From: Cytidiella melzeri
Lineage: Eukaryota > Basidiomycota > Agaricomycetes > Polyporales > Irpicaceae
Reading direction: 5' to 3'
Assembly (NCBI GenBank): GCA_022592445.1
Contig: JABYQR010000031.1
Coordinates: 124,001-188,000, forward strand
DNA: 64,000 nucleotides
Under the pieces are notes generated by a model, which saw only the letters and a list, made by a program, of their open reading frames with translations, searched no databases and was not told the DNA's origin. Shown piece by piece: positions 22,448 to 36,531 of the stretch. Each line of letters opens with the position of its first letter. Position 1 is the stretch's first letter. The position numbers were made by a program, and so were the translations under genes.

Positions 22448-24400
22448 ATGACCACAGTCTCATCGCCGGGCAAGGTACTGCTAGCTGGTGGCTATCTCGT
22501 CCTCGACCCCCAATACTCAGGAATAGTCGTCTCGACGAGCTCGAGGTTCTACACAGTGGTGTCGGACGCGGTAGATTCCCTGCGTGGGAGCTCCCCGATC
22601 CAGATTCGTGTGCGATCGCCACAGTTTGTAGACGCGACTTGGATTTACCTGGTGCACGTCGACGACGTGGTCGTGCGCGTCGAGCAGCTTGCAGATGAGT
22701 GCGTCTTCGAGGTCTGTAATGAGCTGTGTATGGGGATGCTCACTTTCTATTTCTGTGGGTTATCCAGCATCACGACAACGAGCACAAGGAACAAGTTCGT
22801 GCAACTGGCCATCGAGCGCGTTCTGCTCCTCGCACTGGAAACCAAGGGCGCGTCTTCCCTTCGAGAGCAGCTAGCCTCCGGCTATGACATTGTAATAGCT
22901 GGAGACAACGATTTCTACTCCCAAAGAGCACAGGTTAGTATCTCCTCTTGCATATGCGCGGGCGAGAATTTTATCCATTTGCTCTTCCCTAGCTCGCATC
23001 CCGGAATCTACAACCCAACCTCGCGTCGCTCTCCCAACTCTCACCATTCTTACACACCGGCGTTCGCCTAGCAGAAGTCCACAAGACCGGCATGGGCTCG
23101 TCAGCTGCGCTGATCACGTCCCTCGTGTCTGCTCTCCTCCTCCACCTCGGGATCATCTCCAAAGACTCTTTCGACACCGAAGGCGGGTCGGGATCGGCCA
23201 GTGAAGGCCGAAAGTTAGCACACAACGTCGCGCAGTATATTCATTGCCTGGCGCAAGGGAAAGTAGGCTCCGGCTTCGACGTCTCGTCAGCAGTATTTGG
23301 CAGTCAACTCTACACTCGCTTCGACCCGCAGGTAATCCAGCCTCTGATGGAAGATAATCCGGTAAGCCTTGATTTTACTTTTGAAGCACCTTTGTCTACT
23401 GTACTCTCGGGAGCGCTGCGGTGGCTTATGTACAAAGGCTACAACCGGATTCTGGAGCTGACGGTTCCTCTTCCGCTAGGGATCTGTACAGTCCCTCACC
23501 CGAATACTCTCTCCATCAAATCCCGCATGGGACTATCGCGTCGAACCGTTCAAGCTTCCTCCACAAACTAGGCTGATGCTCGCTGATGTTGACGCCGGAA
23601 GTGACACACCCTCACTTGTCGGAAAGGTTTTGAGATGGAGGAAAGAGAAAAGCACAGAAGGTTTGTGCCCGATTCGCTCCGAAGTCCCTTTTCATCAACG
23701 TTGGAATTTTGCGAAATAGCTAACGCGCTCTGGGACACCCTGAACAAGCTCAATCAGACCCTCGCCAAGACGCTGCTCCAGTTGTCTGAACTGGCCGCAG
23801 AGGATCCAGAAGACTACTCAAAGGTCATCAAGTATCTCGCTAGTCTTCAAAGCGTACAGTGGCTAGCCCACCCCGCTATCCCACCAAGTCAGATGCGGTT
23901 GATCAAGAGCTTCGTAGAGACACGCGGTTTATCAGAGGTGAAGATTATTTCAAGTCCCACCTTCTCGCAATAGCCGACCATCAAGCTTATACTTGTGTAG
24001 GATATACGCGCGAATATGCGTCAGATGGGCCATCTGTCGGGTGTACCAATTGAGCCACCAGAACAGACAGACTTGCTCGACGCGTGTATCGCTGTTGCAG
24101 GTGTCATCAGCGGCGGGGTACCAGGAGGTGAGAGAGAAAACACATTTGTCCCAGTGCGCATCTCTCCCTTTGATAGCTGACGATCGCCGTGTAGCTGGTG
24201 GATATGACGCAATATGGTTACTCGTTTTTGAGCCAGAGAATACCTCTGATACCACTCAATTGCCCTCGACGCGGGTGGAGGCCGTTTGGTCCTCATGGAG
24301 AAACTTGGACGTTTCGCCGCTTTCGGCTGCCGAGAGTGTTGCCAAGGGTGTACGAGTAGAGGATTTGGCGAGTATCAAAGGTCTCAAGGAGATTCTGTAG
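22448..24400 (+). CDS. ERG8: Phosphomevalonate kinase
   Basis: Erg8 phosphorylates mevalonate-5-phosphate in the cytosol, a step toward isoprenoids and ergosterol. Exons 22448-22698, 22768-22933, 22993-23361, 23492-23660, 23720-23937, 24001-24127 and 24195-24400 give 501 aa. GHMP-kinase landmarks are SSPGKVLLAGGYLVLD at the N-terminus, the ATP-binding loop KTGMGSSAALITSL, the block GSGFDVSSAVFGS and LADVDAGSDTPSLVGKVL. The C-terminal GGVPGAGGYDAIWLL is the GHMP C-domain motif. The donor in exon 1 (GA before GTGCGT) was chosen because the alternative at 22712 breaks frame. The intron at 23362-23491 is the longest at 130 nt. The gene lies 253 bp downstream of HEM15 on the same strand. Confidence 0.92.
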
Positions 24401-24572
24401 CTTTATCCTGCAGATCTAGAGTGACACCTGAGTGCTATGGAATGAAGGGTGCGATGCCATATTGAATACCGGAGGCGTCGTTCTGTCAATGCAGCGCGAT
24501 AGTATGTTATATATTAGTTTCGCTGTCCTCCCTGTTCACGTATACATAACTTGCAATCGCCTCGAGCAATTA

Positions 24573-26760
24573 TCAAGCGCAGATCTTTGCAGCGCCTTCC
24601 TGCGTCCACACCTTTCCCAACGCGAGGTAAAGCGATATGGACATGACTATCACTCCAAATGTGGCACATACGACTGGTCCTAACTTGTTTCTTGAGTACC
24701 ATGGTGAGCCCGGGTCTGCTAATTTGAGGTAGCATGCGGCCGGGAAGATGAAGGCAAGTGCTGTTGCTGATGCTCCGCCTGTGATCTCGAGCATCACGCC
24801 GAGGTCACATGTGATGAGGGATACTTGTGAACAAATGAGCCAGACGAAAGGGTAAGAAAAAGCCGTTGTTCTCACAAGTCATGGAGGACAGCAGAATCGA
24901 AGAAGTGAATAAAACATGTCGCTGCATGCTAAATGCTTCGTGCGAGAAGAAATATTGTTCTATGACCTGAGTATACCGTATCGCGCAAGGTGAGATTCCC
25001 ATATGACAAGAGTTCAGCATTGAGACTCACCTCTCTGCAGACAAACAGCTCTAACGGTAGGGTAGTGAACATGTTGAGGCCGAAACAAAACCGGGCAACG
25101 TTGATCAAGGTATCGTTCTATCAGGCTCCAGTCAGCGGCTTGACATCGCTGTAAAAAGCGAAACAAAAATGGACATGCCGAAGAGAAATTATTGAGGATA
25201 TTGCCCTGGGTCTTGTTGGTGAATACGAGATATCCAGATATTGCTAACGTGCAACAGGCGACCAACGACATCAGTGTCGATATATGTGTGACCTTTGCGA
25301 ACCGGTCCAAAGTCGGCGTTCGCAGGCTGCCATAGATAAGTAAAGAGTTGTGATGGCATACGAAAGCAAAGCTGATGACCCCAATAGCTTGAAAAACGCC
25401 AGAACCAAGAAACGTAAACCGCTGGTTCGGGTCGCCCTTGAGCTCGGGGGTGACGTTTGGACTTTCGATGAGAACCGAAGTTACGATGATCACCATGCCG
25501 ATTAGTGCCAGGCCAGAAGCACGAGAAAGTTTGTGGATGTCGCGGTAAAGGGAGAGCGGGTAGGAGACGCAGACGGTGCAAAGTGATATGACGAACTGGC
25601 GGTTTGTGAGAAGGGATAGCACGGGAATGGTATATAAATTCGGGAATACGGAACGTATCACTTGAGGTATTGTGTCGCCTGAACGAAGAAAGGTTAATCA
25701 GGGAGGTTTATGGTGCCTTAGTACTCACCGATGATGATGCCGAACGCGCACATTCCTGCTTCGCATTTAGTAATATTTTCGTGTAGCATTTGTGGAACAT
25801 ACCTCCAAAAGCAAATGCAAACTGAAAGAACGAAACCGCCGCACGTCCACTGGGTCCAAAACAGTGGTTCATGATCTCGATGTAAGAGTTCCGCCCACTT
25901 AGCTTGGCGTTCACTACAATTAGTCGGATCGTCCAGTCTGTCACGCCACACAAGACCACCAGTAGTAGAATGCCGGTGAAGAACCCAGCTTGTCGGACAG
26001 CATAAGGTAATCCTGTGGACGCTATCATGATCAGCATATTCGGGAAGCAACAATCAAGCAAAGGCTGTCACCTATAATGCCTGCATACAAGCGCATGAGC
26101 AATTACCACAGATTATCAAAGTGCCAACAAATTTCACCTGCTCCTAGGATCGAATTCGCCATGTTTGCTATCGAATCGAACAGGTTTCCTCCAGCAGTCC
26201 TCTTTGCCGCTAGTTCTTCCAAGTCTACCGTCTCCCCCGACTCTTCGAACATGCCCCTGTTTTCTAGCTGTAGAGTACCATCGACACTCCTCCGCGCTGA
26301 TGCAGAGTCCAGGAGCCCGACGAGAAGAGGCATTGCCTGCTGACGATCCTGTCGTGAGCGAGGCGACTGCTGCTCTGTTCGGAGCTGTGATATTGCTGTA
26401 TCATCCAGGTCATCTGAGTCGAGTTCAAATTCTAACAATGAAGTGGGTTTGCGAGCATAGTTTTCGGAATTCACAGACGACTTACTTACCAGCTTCTCTA
26501 CTTTCCGTCGTTGATCGTAGCGGTGCAGCAAAAACTTGGACCTCTTCCTGGAAGTGTACATTGCGTGAAGGCTTTGGTCGGGCGGTGTCAACAGGGTCTA
26601 ATGCAGATGCCTCCTCATAGCCTTCCTCTTCATCGTCTTCTACGTTGAACAAGAGGTCGCTGTTCTCCTCATGCAGGTCTTCTTGAGAGCCATTCAGGAG
26701 CGGCTGCCGTGTTGAGCTTTCGCCATCGATCTCGCGTTCACGCCTATTTCTTCCGAGCAT
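24573..26760 (-). CDS. Vacuolar amino-acid transporter, AVT-like (Aa_trans family)
   Basis: Proteins of this AAAP subfamily move neutral or other amino acids across the vacuolar membrane. Nine exons (26760-26490, 26431-26138, 26080-26072, 26012-25803, 25755-25729, 25678-25179, 25117-25031, 24966-24876, 24823-24573) give 579 aa. A long acidic, probably cytosolic N-terminus (about 1-185) precedes about ten or eleven membrane helices. Family landmarks are NMANSILGAGIIGLPYAVRQ in the first helix, NSYIEIMNHCFG, CVSYPLSLYRDIHKLSR, GVISFAFVCHHNSLLIYGSL and LSLITCDLGVMLEITGG. The codons for GII are supplied by a 9-nt exon. The intron at 25178-25118 appears to use a GC donor (TCG then GCATGT) because no GT donor keeps frame. 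The substrate cannot be told from sequence. Confidence 0.9.
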
Positions 26761-27104
26761 AAGATTGCGTCGCTATTTCATCAACGTATGAAAGGATATC
26801 AAACAAGCCAGAGGACGAGTGTGTGGATGGAGGTACAGTATGCAGTGCGGTGGGAAACAGGCGCTCAGTGTTTCTGACCTTGACGCGGGCAACTTGCCAG
26901 TCGTCGCTGCAAAAGCTCTTGTTTTCACCATCGCCTTGAAGGTCTGACCATTCTCTTGCGCCGCTCTCTACACTCCCCACAGTGAGCCAGCTTAACCTTG
27001 GAGCAACGCTTACGAGACTGAAACGCTTACAAGACTAGAGTGGTTCGTGCGACTGCATTCCATCTACCACTGCGGGCTGGCACCCATTCCTTCACCTTTG
27101 CATC
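26761..27104. other. Divergent promoter region, transporter and PL14-type lyase genes
   Basis: These 344 bp lie between two divergent start codons. The minus-strand open frame 26744-26980 has no convincing start and overlaps the transporter ATG, so it is treated as leader. No clear TATA box is visible. Confidence 0.4.
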
Positions 27105-28368
27105 ATGAAGAGAACGACACTCGCAGCTGCCCTATCTTTGGTGCAATTTGGATACTCCTACGCTCAATTGACCTCTCCGACGGCACTCGCGTCGCAATAC
27201 TCTTTGACTACAAGCACCAGCATACCTTTTCCTACCGCTACCCTCTCCAACGCCGACACACAATCCTTCATCACCTCTGGCTGGTCCCTGAGCAAAGGGC
27301 GTATTCAAAATGGAGCAGATGATCTTGCCTTTGTAGATGACCCCTTCCCCAATGCGCCCGTTCCCGGAAGTACTGCTCCCTCAGGTCCTGTTCTGGAGGT
27401 AACATACCCTCAGGGCAGCTTCTCCGGAGATACTGGCGGCGCACAATTCTATACTCTTTGGAACACGAGCGATGGATCTCAGTTCCACTCTATGCTGCTC
27501 ACCTACGAAGTTGCGTTCGACACAAACTTTCAATTTGTCAAGGGAGGGAAGCTGCCCGGAGTAAGAGGCGGACCTGCTCCGGATGGGTGTTCTGGAGGAA
27601 ATGCATCGACAGGATCCAACTGCTTTAGCTCCCGTGTCATGTGGAGGACGAGTGGTGCGGGCGAAGGTGAGTGGACCTGAGCCAGCGCATGACGATCACT
27701 AATTATGAGTGTAGTATACGCGTACCTGCCCGAAACGAACCAGTTATGCTCCCAGGCCAATTTCTTGTGTAACGACGATGGATTTGGAACAAGTATAGAT
27801 CGTGGCGCGTTCAGCTTCTTGACAGGCCAGTGAGTGCATGTGACATATTCACCGTGGTCGCTCGCTGATCCAACAACTGCTAGATGGAGTCAGGTAACCA
27901 TGCTTGTCAGACTGAACAATCCTTTGAACACCGCAAGTGGAGAAATATCGCTCTAGTACGCCGACCGTGTCGTTGATGACTGTTCCTCAGCTTATATTAT
28001 TTTTCCAGCTTCAATAACGTCAAGGCGATTGATGAGAAAACTGTACAGCTTCGTACGAGCGACGCCATAGATATTGGTGGTCTCTATTTCTCGTGAGCGT
28101 TTTGTGTGAACGTCAACCAAACACGCATTAATCACAAGGAACCAGGACCTTTTTCGGAGGCAGCGACGACTCTTGGGCTACACCTAAGACAGTGCATACC
28201 TACTTCCGCAATATCCAGATGTTCGGCAGTTCGTCGTCCTCCAATCTCACAGGACCGGTTGTCAGCAAGGCACTCCCGATAGGTCTCGGCGATATTACGA
28301 GCTGGCTCCTCAGCATTGTTTCATCAGTTGGCTTTGCTTTCCTCGGAGGGTTCGTCATGTTCTGGTGA
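27105..28368 (+). CDS. Secreted polysaccharide lyase family 14-like protein
   Basis: Fungal PL14-type proteins have a beta-jelly-roll fold and are related to lyases that cleave uronic-acid-containing polysaccharides by beta-elimination; the substrate of the fungal group is not settled here. Exons 27105-27666, 27715-27829, 27884-27955, 28009-28092 and 28146-28368 give 351 aa. MKRTTLAAALSLVQFGYSYA is a signal peptide. Motifs that match my memory of the group are VKGGKLPGVRGG, SRVMWRTSGAGEVYAYLP, DRGAFSFLTGQWSQ, YFNNVKAID and FFGGSDDSWATPK. The C-terminal 30 residues end in a hydrophobic run (SWLLSIVSSVGFAFLGGF), suggesting a GPI signal or a membrane anchor. Cell-wall or extracellular location is inferred. 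All exon joins hold frame. Confidence 0.8.
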
Positions 28369-28540
28369 CGAGAATTGTATACCTTACCATGTCATTATTA
28401 CCTTGGACTTATCATGTTTGATATAGACGGCACCGCGCGACTTGTGGACACTGTCATCTCGTACCTTGGATGATGTGTCTGATCGATTCTGCATATGAGA
28501 GTCGACTCTCTGAACAATGTCACAAGCTCGCAGCGTATAC

Positions 28541-28800
28541 TGGAGACTGAACTCCGGATTCGTGGTGCTGCGCCCCCAAGTTATTCACCCTCAATGAGGT
28601 ACGGTCGTTTAGCTCGGCATCAATGCATGAATGACTCTTGTCTGTTATACATCCCATGTTCTCAATATATACAGTGAGAAGTTAGAACAGTAGGCTCTAG
28701 TGGCACCGAGTACGTGCGTTGTGCTCGGGGCAGTGGCAGGTGCTCCCTCGCTGCACCCATGTAAGCCCACGGGACCATTGTCTATCGAGCTGTGTTATAT
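28541..28800. repeat. Diverged copy A of a dispersed repeat
   Basis: Two blocks, about 28552-28615 (containing GGATTCGTGGTGCTGCGCC) and 28728-28800 (containing GTAAGCCCACGGGACCATT), resemble blocks of the same order at about 33067-33130 and 33480-33560. The intervening lengths differ. The copies are too diverged to define ends by eye. Confidence 0.45.
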
Positions 28801-28894
28801 CTCGAAGGTGCTACATGATGCATGAAGAATGACCAGGGCTAGTACGCCGGATTTTGAGAATCCGGCCGGCCTGGCAGCAGCGGCTGGCCACAAT

Positions 28895-28900
28895 TATATA
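28895..28900 (+). promoter_or_regulatory. TATA box of the NTPase-nuclease gene
   Basis: TATATA within AATTATATAAGCAGCC lies 126 bp before the start codon. A start site about 25-30 bp downstream would begin the transcript at or just before the hairpin described next. Confidence 0.5.
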
Positions 28901-28926
28901 AGCAGCCAAAATCGTAAGTCCCGCAG

Positions 28927-29006
28927 AGGTAAGGGGTTGTGGGCAAAGTGGGAACTTCCAACGTCCAACTGTTGTAAGTTCCCACTTTGCCCGCAACCCC
29001 TTACCT
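28927..29006. repeat. 29-bp inverted repeat (long hairpin) in the presumed 5' leader
   Basis: Arms 28927-28955 and 28978-29006 are complementary over 29 bp with one G-T pair (GTTGTGGGC against GCCCGCAAC) and a 22-nt loop. The end of the hairpin is 19 nt before the ATG of the next gene. If transcribed, it would be a very stable stem in the leader. Confidence 0.85.
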
Positions 29007-29025
29007 AGAACTTGCACCTCACTTC

Positions 29026-31983
29026 ATGGCTTCAATGGCGTCGTTACAAGACACTGCCATGCCTGATGCTCATGCAGACGTCGGCGGCCTTGGTCACGGT
29101 CTTGTTCCCTCGGAATCAGCTACCGTCGAGTTCATCCACGACACGCCGTCAAGCAACACATTCGTCATTATTGCCAAGGTCTGTTATAAGGACGTGAGGA
29201 ACAACACTGGCGCTGCTCGGCTCGATGCAGCGTTCAGACTCCGCCGATTTTTCTGTCATCTTACTTTAACAGAACTTCCGCCACCACTCGCGCCCCTTTT
29301 CTTCAAAGACGGCAGTGGAGAAAAGTACGAAGTGAGGCGCGAAGAAGAACTGGCTGCTATCTGCGATGAACGTCCCGACCTTGACCACGACCCGGATGGC
29401 AACGAGGGACTGGGGCACGTCCTGAGTTATGCCTGCAATCGAGGTACGTAGGCCCTTGACCCCACTCACCCCAGACTGAATTTTTTGCCTAGATCCAGTT
29501 CAAGGCAGAGCCGAGTGCATCACTGAGTAAGTTATTGTGTGCCTCTCCGTGTACATTCCAGTTAACCTGTCTCCAGCAATGCTCAAGAGAGGGCAGAGGC
29601 TCGTCTTCTTGCAAATGCTTTTACTCGCCAGTCTGAAGGTCAGGCTTTGGACCGGCTCAGGTCTGCCTTGGACACACTCGAAAAACTCTACGTCGACACA
29701 GAGCACTATGGTCGCAGTCTTCCGATTGTGCAGTCAAGCGGAACAGGGAAATCGAAACTCGTGAAAGACTTGGCAAGGAGGGTGAGAATCATGCCACACT
29801 CAAAAGAGAGTCCCACTCACAATATCGAACAGGTGGCATTAATCAGTGTATGTCTTCGTCAAGGAAAGTCGCCCTTTGGTGGATGGCCTCCGGGCGACCT
29901 CCCTGTTTGGCAATTTTTGATTGAGGAAATTGGTTACGAGGTAAGGAGCATTCATATTGATCTGAAGGGCATGGTTGACATTCGATATACTAGGCTGAAG
30001 TGAGATTCGCAGCCTGGTTGGGTGCTGTTTATCATTTACTCAGCATCCACCTCGAATCGTGCCCCCTTGGTGCAAGCCCTGAACAACTCACTGGCTGCTT
30101 CCCTGACACTTACGAGTTCAATACAACTTCTCTTCCGTCAGCTCGCTTCAAGGCGTTTGATGCTGTGTCAAGGCATGCGCGGGAAATGCTCAAAACAAAC
30201 AGTACTCAGTTAGCCACTGCGTTCCGGAACGCAGAAAAAAGTCAGAACCAGCACCTGGACGAAGATTTGCTGGACGATGTTTACGTCATGTTCTGCCTTA
30301 AGCCGGCTCTCAAGGTTTCGCAACAGCTCTTGGATCGCCAACATACTCGACTTATCATTGCATTTGATGAATGCTGCTCCCTCAACGTCTCAGAGGCTTC
30401 CCGTAATCCAATGTCGCTGCTTCCTATCTGGAGAGTAACGAAGGCAGCAGACCGCCACTTCAGCAAGAACGACCTGTTTCATTTTTGGCATTTCTTTATG
30501 GACACAAACTTGAGTGTGTCTTCGCTTGTGCCTCCAAGCGGGAGGTTGGCACCGTCAGCAAGACTAGTTCAAACTCTCACTCCTCTCCCTCCTTTTACCT
30601 TCCTCGGCTTTGATCAAATGTCAGGCAAACCATCGAGCACACCGAAGGGCGCGTTATGCCTCAGCAAGGTAAAGCTCATGGGCCGCCCGGTATGTCATGT
30701 TCAAGTCTCAATAGCTTAGATTTTTCACAACAGTCGGTCAGCTTTGGAGCACCATACCCAACATGACAATCATGGAAACCGCGAAATGGAAGCTTTTTAG
30801 TCACACCAAAATGCTGCACATGGAGAAAGACCATGTTTTTGCGGCTTTTGCGCTCCGCCTTTCTCTTGATATTGCAGAGACAGCCGTTGCTTCGACACTG
30901 GCCACAGACGCAGTGAAATCGCACATGCGCATCCTGGTTAACGTCTACCAGCAGAAATTTGTCGTCACTTCTGCACCTTCAGAGCCCATTCTGGCTCTGG
31001 CAGCGGCAGATGCCCTCAATGCAAGGATTCCTTCGGGTGACAGTGTCATGGATGTCGACGAATACACTTTAAATCCAGCGTATCAGGAAGCGGTTGGTAC
31101 ACTCTTTGACAAGCTCGTTGTATCCGGTCTTGTGGTTGATAAGGGCGGTAACGGAGAACTCATAGCGCGGCTTCTCTTGACTCTTTCCCGGGATCGCGCC
31201 ATCATGCAGCAACATAACTGTCTTATATCGGGCGATTACCTGGTTCACACGGTGTCTTTGCACGAGTTTCTCTGCACATTACTTCCACCGAACATCTTTG
31301 CCCAGCACGCTGACTTCGTCAAGCATGCAAAGAAGAAACACCTCAACTTTACCCATTTCGTCACCCTGAAATGCAATATTCATGATCTAGGCATCAAGCT
31401 CCTGCGAAATGCCTGGGAACGAGGAGTTGCGTTCCAATGCTGTCTCAATCAGCCGGTAGTGGATCTGGTCCTCGTGACTTACTCTGGTTCGCTCTCGGAG
31501 CCCTGGAATGACGACAAGTTTGGAACAGTAGCAATCCAGGTCAAGAACCGGGGACAAGCGGCCTCCGCAGAACTGGTTCGAAGCCTAGCGGGTCCGACCA
31601 TCGACCACGGGAAACGCCCTGTCAACGAGGTCGTACTCTTTATGGATTTAGGAACCTCTAGTGCGTTCCAACCTTCAAAGATTCGTCCTTCGTCATCAGG
31701 GAATCCAAGGATAGACATCACCTACCAGCCTGCACTGGTAGCAAGATCCGCAAATGACGCCTCAAGTTGGGCTGGTTATCTCGCACAGTCCTCTGAACCC
31801 GACCGCTGGTGCATAAATGTTCGAGGCAGCGGTGTTGATGTCTATCCGGTATGGGGACCGTTGGAAGGTCGGGTGATAGAGGTATTGAGTGCGTTGCGTA
31901 AAGTAGAACCCATATATGCAGCGGAGTATGCGCAGCAACTAGAAGAGCTAAAATGTGGACTTGACGAGTCGGATATGTACTAG
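29026..31983 (+). CDS. P-loop NTPase fused to a PD-(D/E)XK nuclease-like domain (Crinkler-type architecture)
   Basis: Exons 29026-29443, 29493-29526, 29577-29781, 29833-29940, 29994-30689 and 30742-31983 give 900 aa. Residues 1-150 are an unrecognised header. A Walker A motif (QSSGTGKSK, about 202-210) and a Walker B-like LIIAFDE (about 375-381) mark a P-loop NTPase. The C-terminal third has GELIARLL, then QPVVDLVLV (Asp about 728) and VAIQVKN (Lys about 755), the order E, D, QxK of restriction-endonuclease-like folds. I recall NTPase plus such nuclease fusions as a large family in Agaricomycetes and as the architecture described for Crinkler (CR) effectors; the link rests on motif order only. 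A role in conflict or self-recognition is inference. The gene is flanked by repeats and has a hairpin leader. Confidence 0.75.
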
Positions 31984-32115
31984 TATTAATTGCACACGCA
32001 GAGGAGTAGATGGGCAACAATCCAGATGGGAATAACATGACATCGTAGTTCTGGTTCGCCGATCTTAGACAGCGGCGACAGTCATGAAAGTTTGACAGGT
32101 AGACATATGGTCGAT

Positions 32116-32245
32116 TGTAACCCTGGCGCGGGTTAGCACAGTGCTCGGAACAGCATATATACTCCGATAAGACTGAGATAATAACATCTCAGTTAAACTG
32201 CCTTTTGGCGTAACGGTTATGACGTCGGAGTTCAGATCGCTTACA
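32116..32245. repeat. 130-bp direct repeat, first copy
   Basis: This block recurs 311 bp downstream at 32427-32556 with a single difference (GGCGTAACGG here, GGCGTAATGG there). The near identity implies a recent duplication. The two copies diverge immediately after TTACA. Confidence 0.9.
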
Positions 32246-32299
32246 CTAACTGAGATGTTTCGGGTTGCAGGTCAGGGGTTCAACCCTGGCTGGGGGCAA
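32199..32299 (+). tRNA. tRNA-like sequence, possibly an intron-containing tRNA or tRNA-derived SINE head
   Basis: TGGCGTAACGG (32206-32216) fits an A box and GGTTCAACCC (32277-32286) fits a B box of RNA polymerase III promoters. The seven bases before the A box (TGCCTTT) can pair with GGGGGCA at 32292-32298 using three G-T pairs, and a D-arm GCGT with ACGT can form. I cannot fold a normal anticodon arm. The second repeat copy keeps the A box but loses the B box. A decayed tRNA or a SINE is therefore as likely as a functional gene. Confidence 0.3.
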
Positions 32300-32426
32300 C
32301 TTGCAAGGGGTTACACCCTTGGGGTGGCATATATCACAAATCCCCAATAGACAACCCAGAGCAGCCCTCATACTGTCCGAGAGAAACTCCGGAGGGTGGG
32401 ATTAAAGTGTCTATAACGGGGAGGAG

Positions 32427-32556
32427 TGTAACCCTGGCGCGGGTTAGCACAGTGCTCGGAACAGCATATATACTCCGATAAGACTGAGATAATAACATCT
32501 CAGTTAAACTGCCTTTTGGCGTAATGGTTATGACGTCGGAGTTCAGATCGCTTACA
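32427..32556. repeat. 130-bp direct repeat, second copy
   Basis: It matches 32116-32245 at 129 of 130 positions. Downstream of it the sequence is unrelated to that after the first copy, so the B-box half is missing. Confidence 0.9.
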
Positions 32557-33059
32557 TCGATCCATGTTTCATCGCGAGAATTGGCTGCCATTGGAATAGC
32601 ACGGTGAGTCAGACATTGTTGAGGAAATATACACTATACTGAGGCATCACACGCAAGACGAAAAAGCTGAACATCGGTGCAAGGGTGTATTTGAAGAGTA
32701 ACTCGACTCGGAGTAAGCTGGAAAGGTCCGCGGCGGACTGTTGCGTATTCTGCCAGGGTGACTGGCTTCGTGTTCGTGTTGAAGGCAAGTTGTCGGTTTA
32801 ATGTGACACTACATTACAAATATTCAACACACCTCTGGCACTGTAAGTACAGCGCAACATACCGCCATGGGGTCGTGACTTACATAAGCGCAATATCGGA
32901 CTTAACCGGGCGGGCTCAGGAGGTGAGGATCAACTAGTAAGTGTAGCAAAGCGTAACGTGTTGTAGGGCTGATAGCTTCGTAGTCCGCAATGGCGACTGC
33001 AATTCTTCATCTTAGTGTAATCGACGAACAATGTCAATGTGCAAGTTCGCGGCCCAAAC

Positions 33060-33560
33060 CGGATAATGGGGATAATGGATTCGTGCGGCTGCGCCACCAA
33101 GTTTTTTAATTTCCTGATGAGGTAACGACGGTTAGTCCGCCAGAGTCAGCAGCTCCGACTACAACTCCGATCTTCATTGCATAGTCCAGACTTGATGATG
33201 ATACAGTTAAGTCATGGTGCTCACCATGAAGGAGCATTCGTCTCACGGCTACATTGGCTCAGTGCATCCGTCTGCGTCCCGTGGGACGCTCCTCATGCGT
33301 AAGTCTATTCTAGTAGCTGTGCCTCCTGTTGATTCACGTTGGTGTTCTGAAGCCTTTTCTCATACGACATAGTTTTAGAGTTGTGGGCGTTATCAGGCTC
33401 TAAAATTATATGGGAACCAAGAACGGCCGGCATTCTTATGCAGGTTTTGGCGCCGATGACGCTCACTTAGTCCGTTCGTTGAGCTTGAGCCAGTGGCATC
33501 AGACTCGGTGTTCGCTCGCTGCATTCGTGTAAGCCCGCACAACCATTCTTACTCGAGCTA
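33060..33560. repeat. Diverged copy B of the dispersed repeat
   Basis: Blocks at about 33067-33130 (GGATTCGTGCGGCTGCGCCA) and 33480-33560 (GTAAGCCCGCACAACCATT) resemble those near 28.5-28.8 kb in the same order. The region has no gene that I can support. Confidence 0.45.
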
Positions 33561-36531
<2,971 letters not shown>

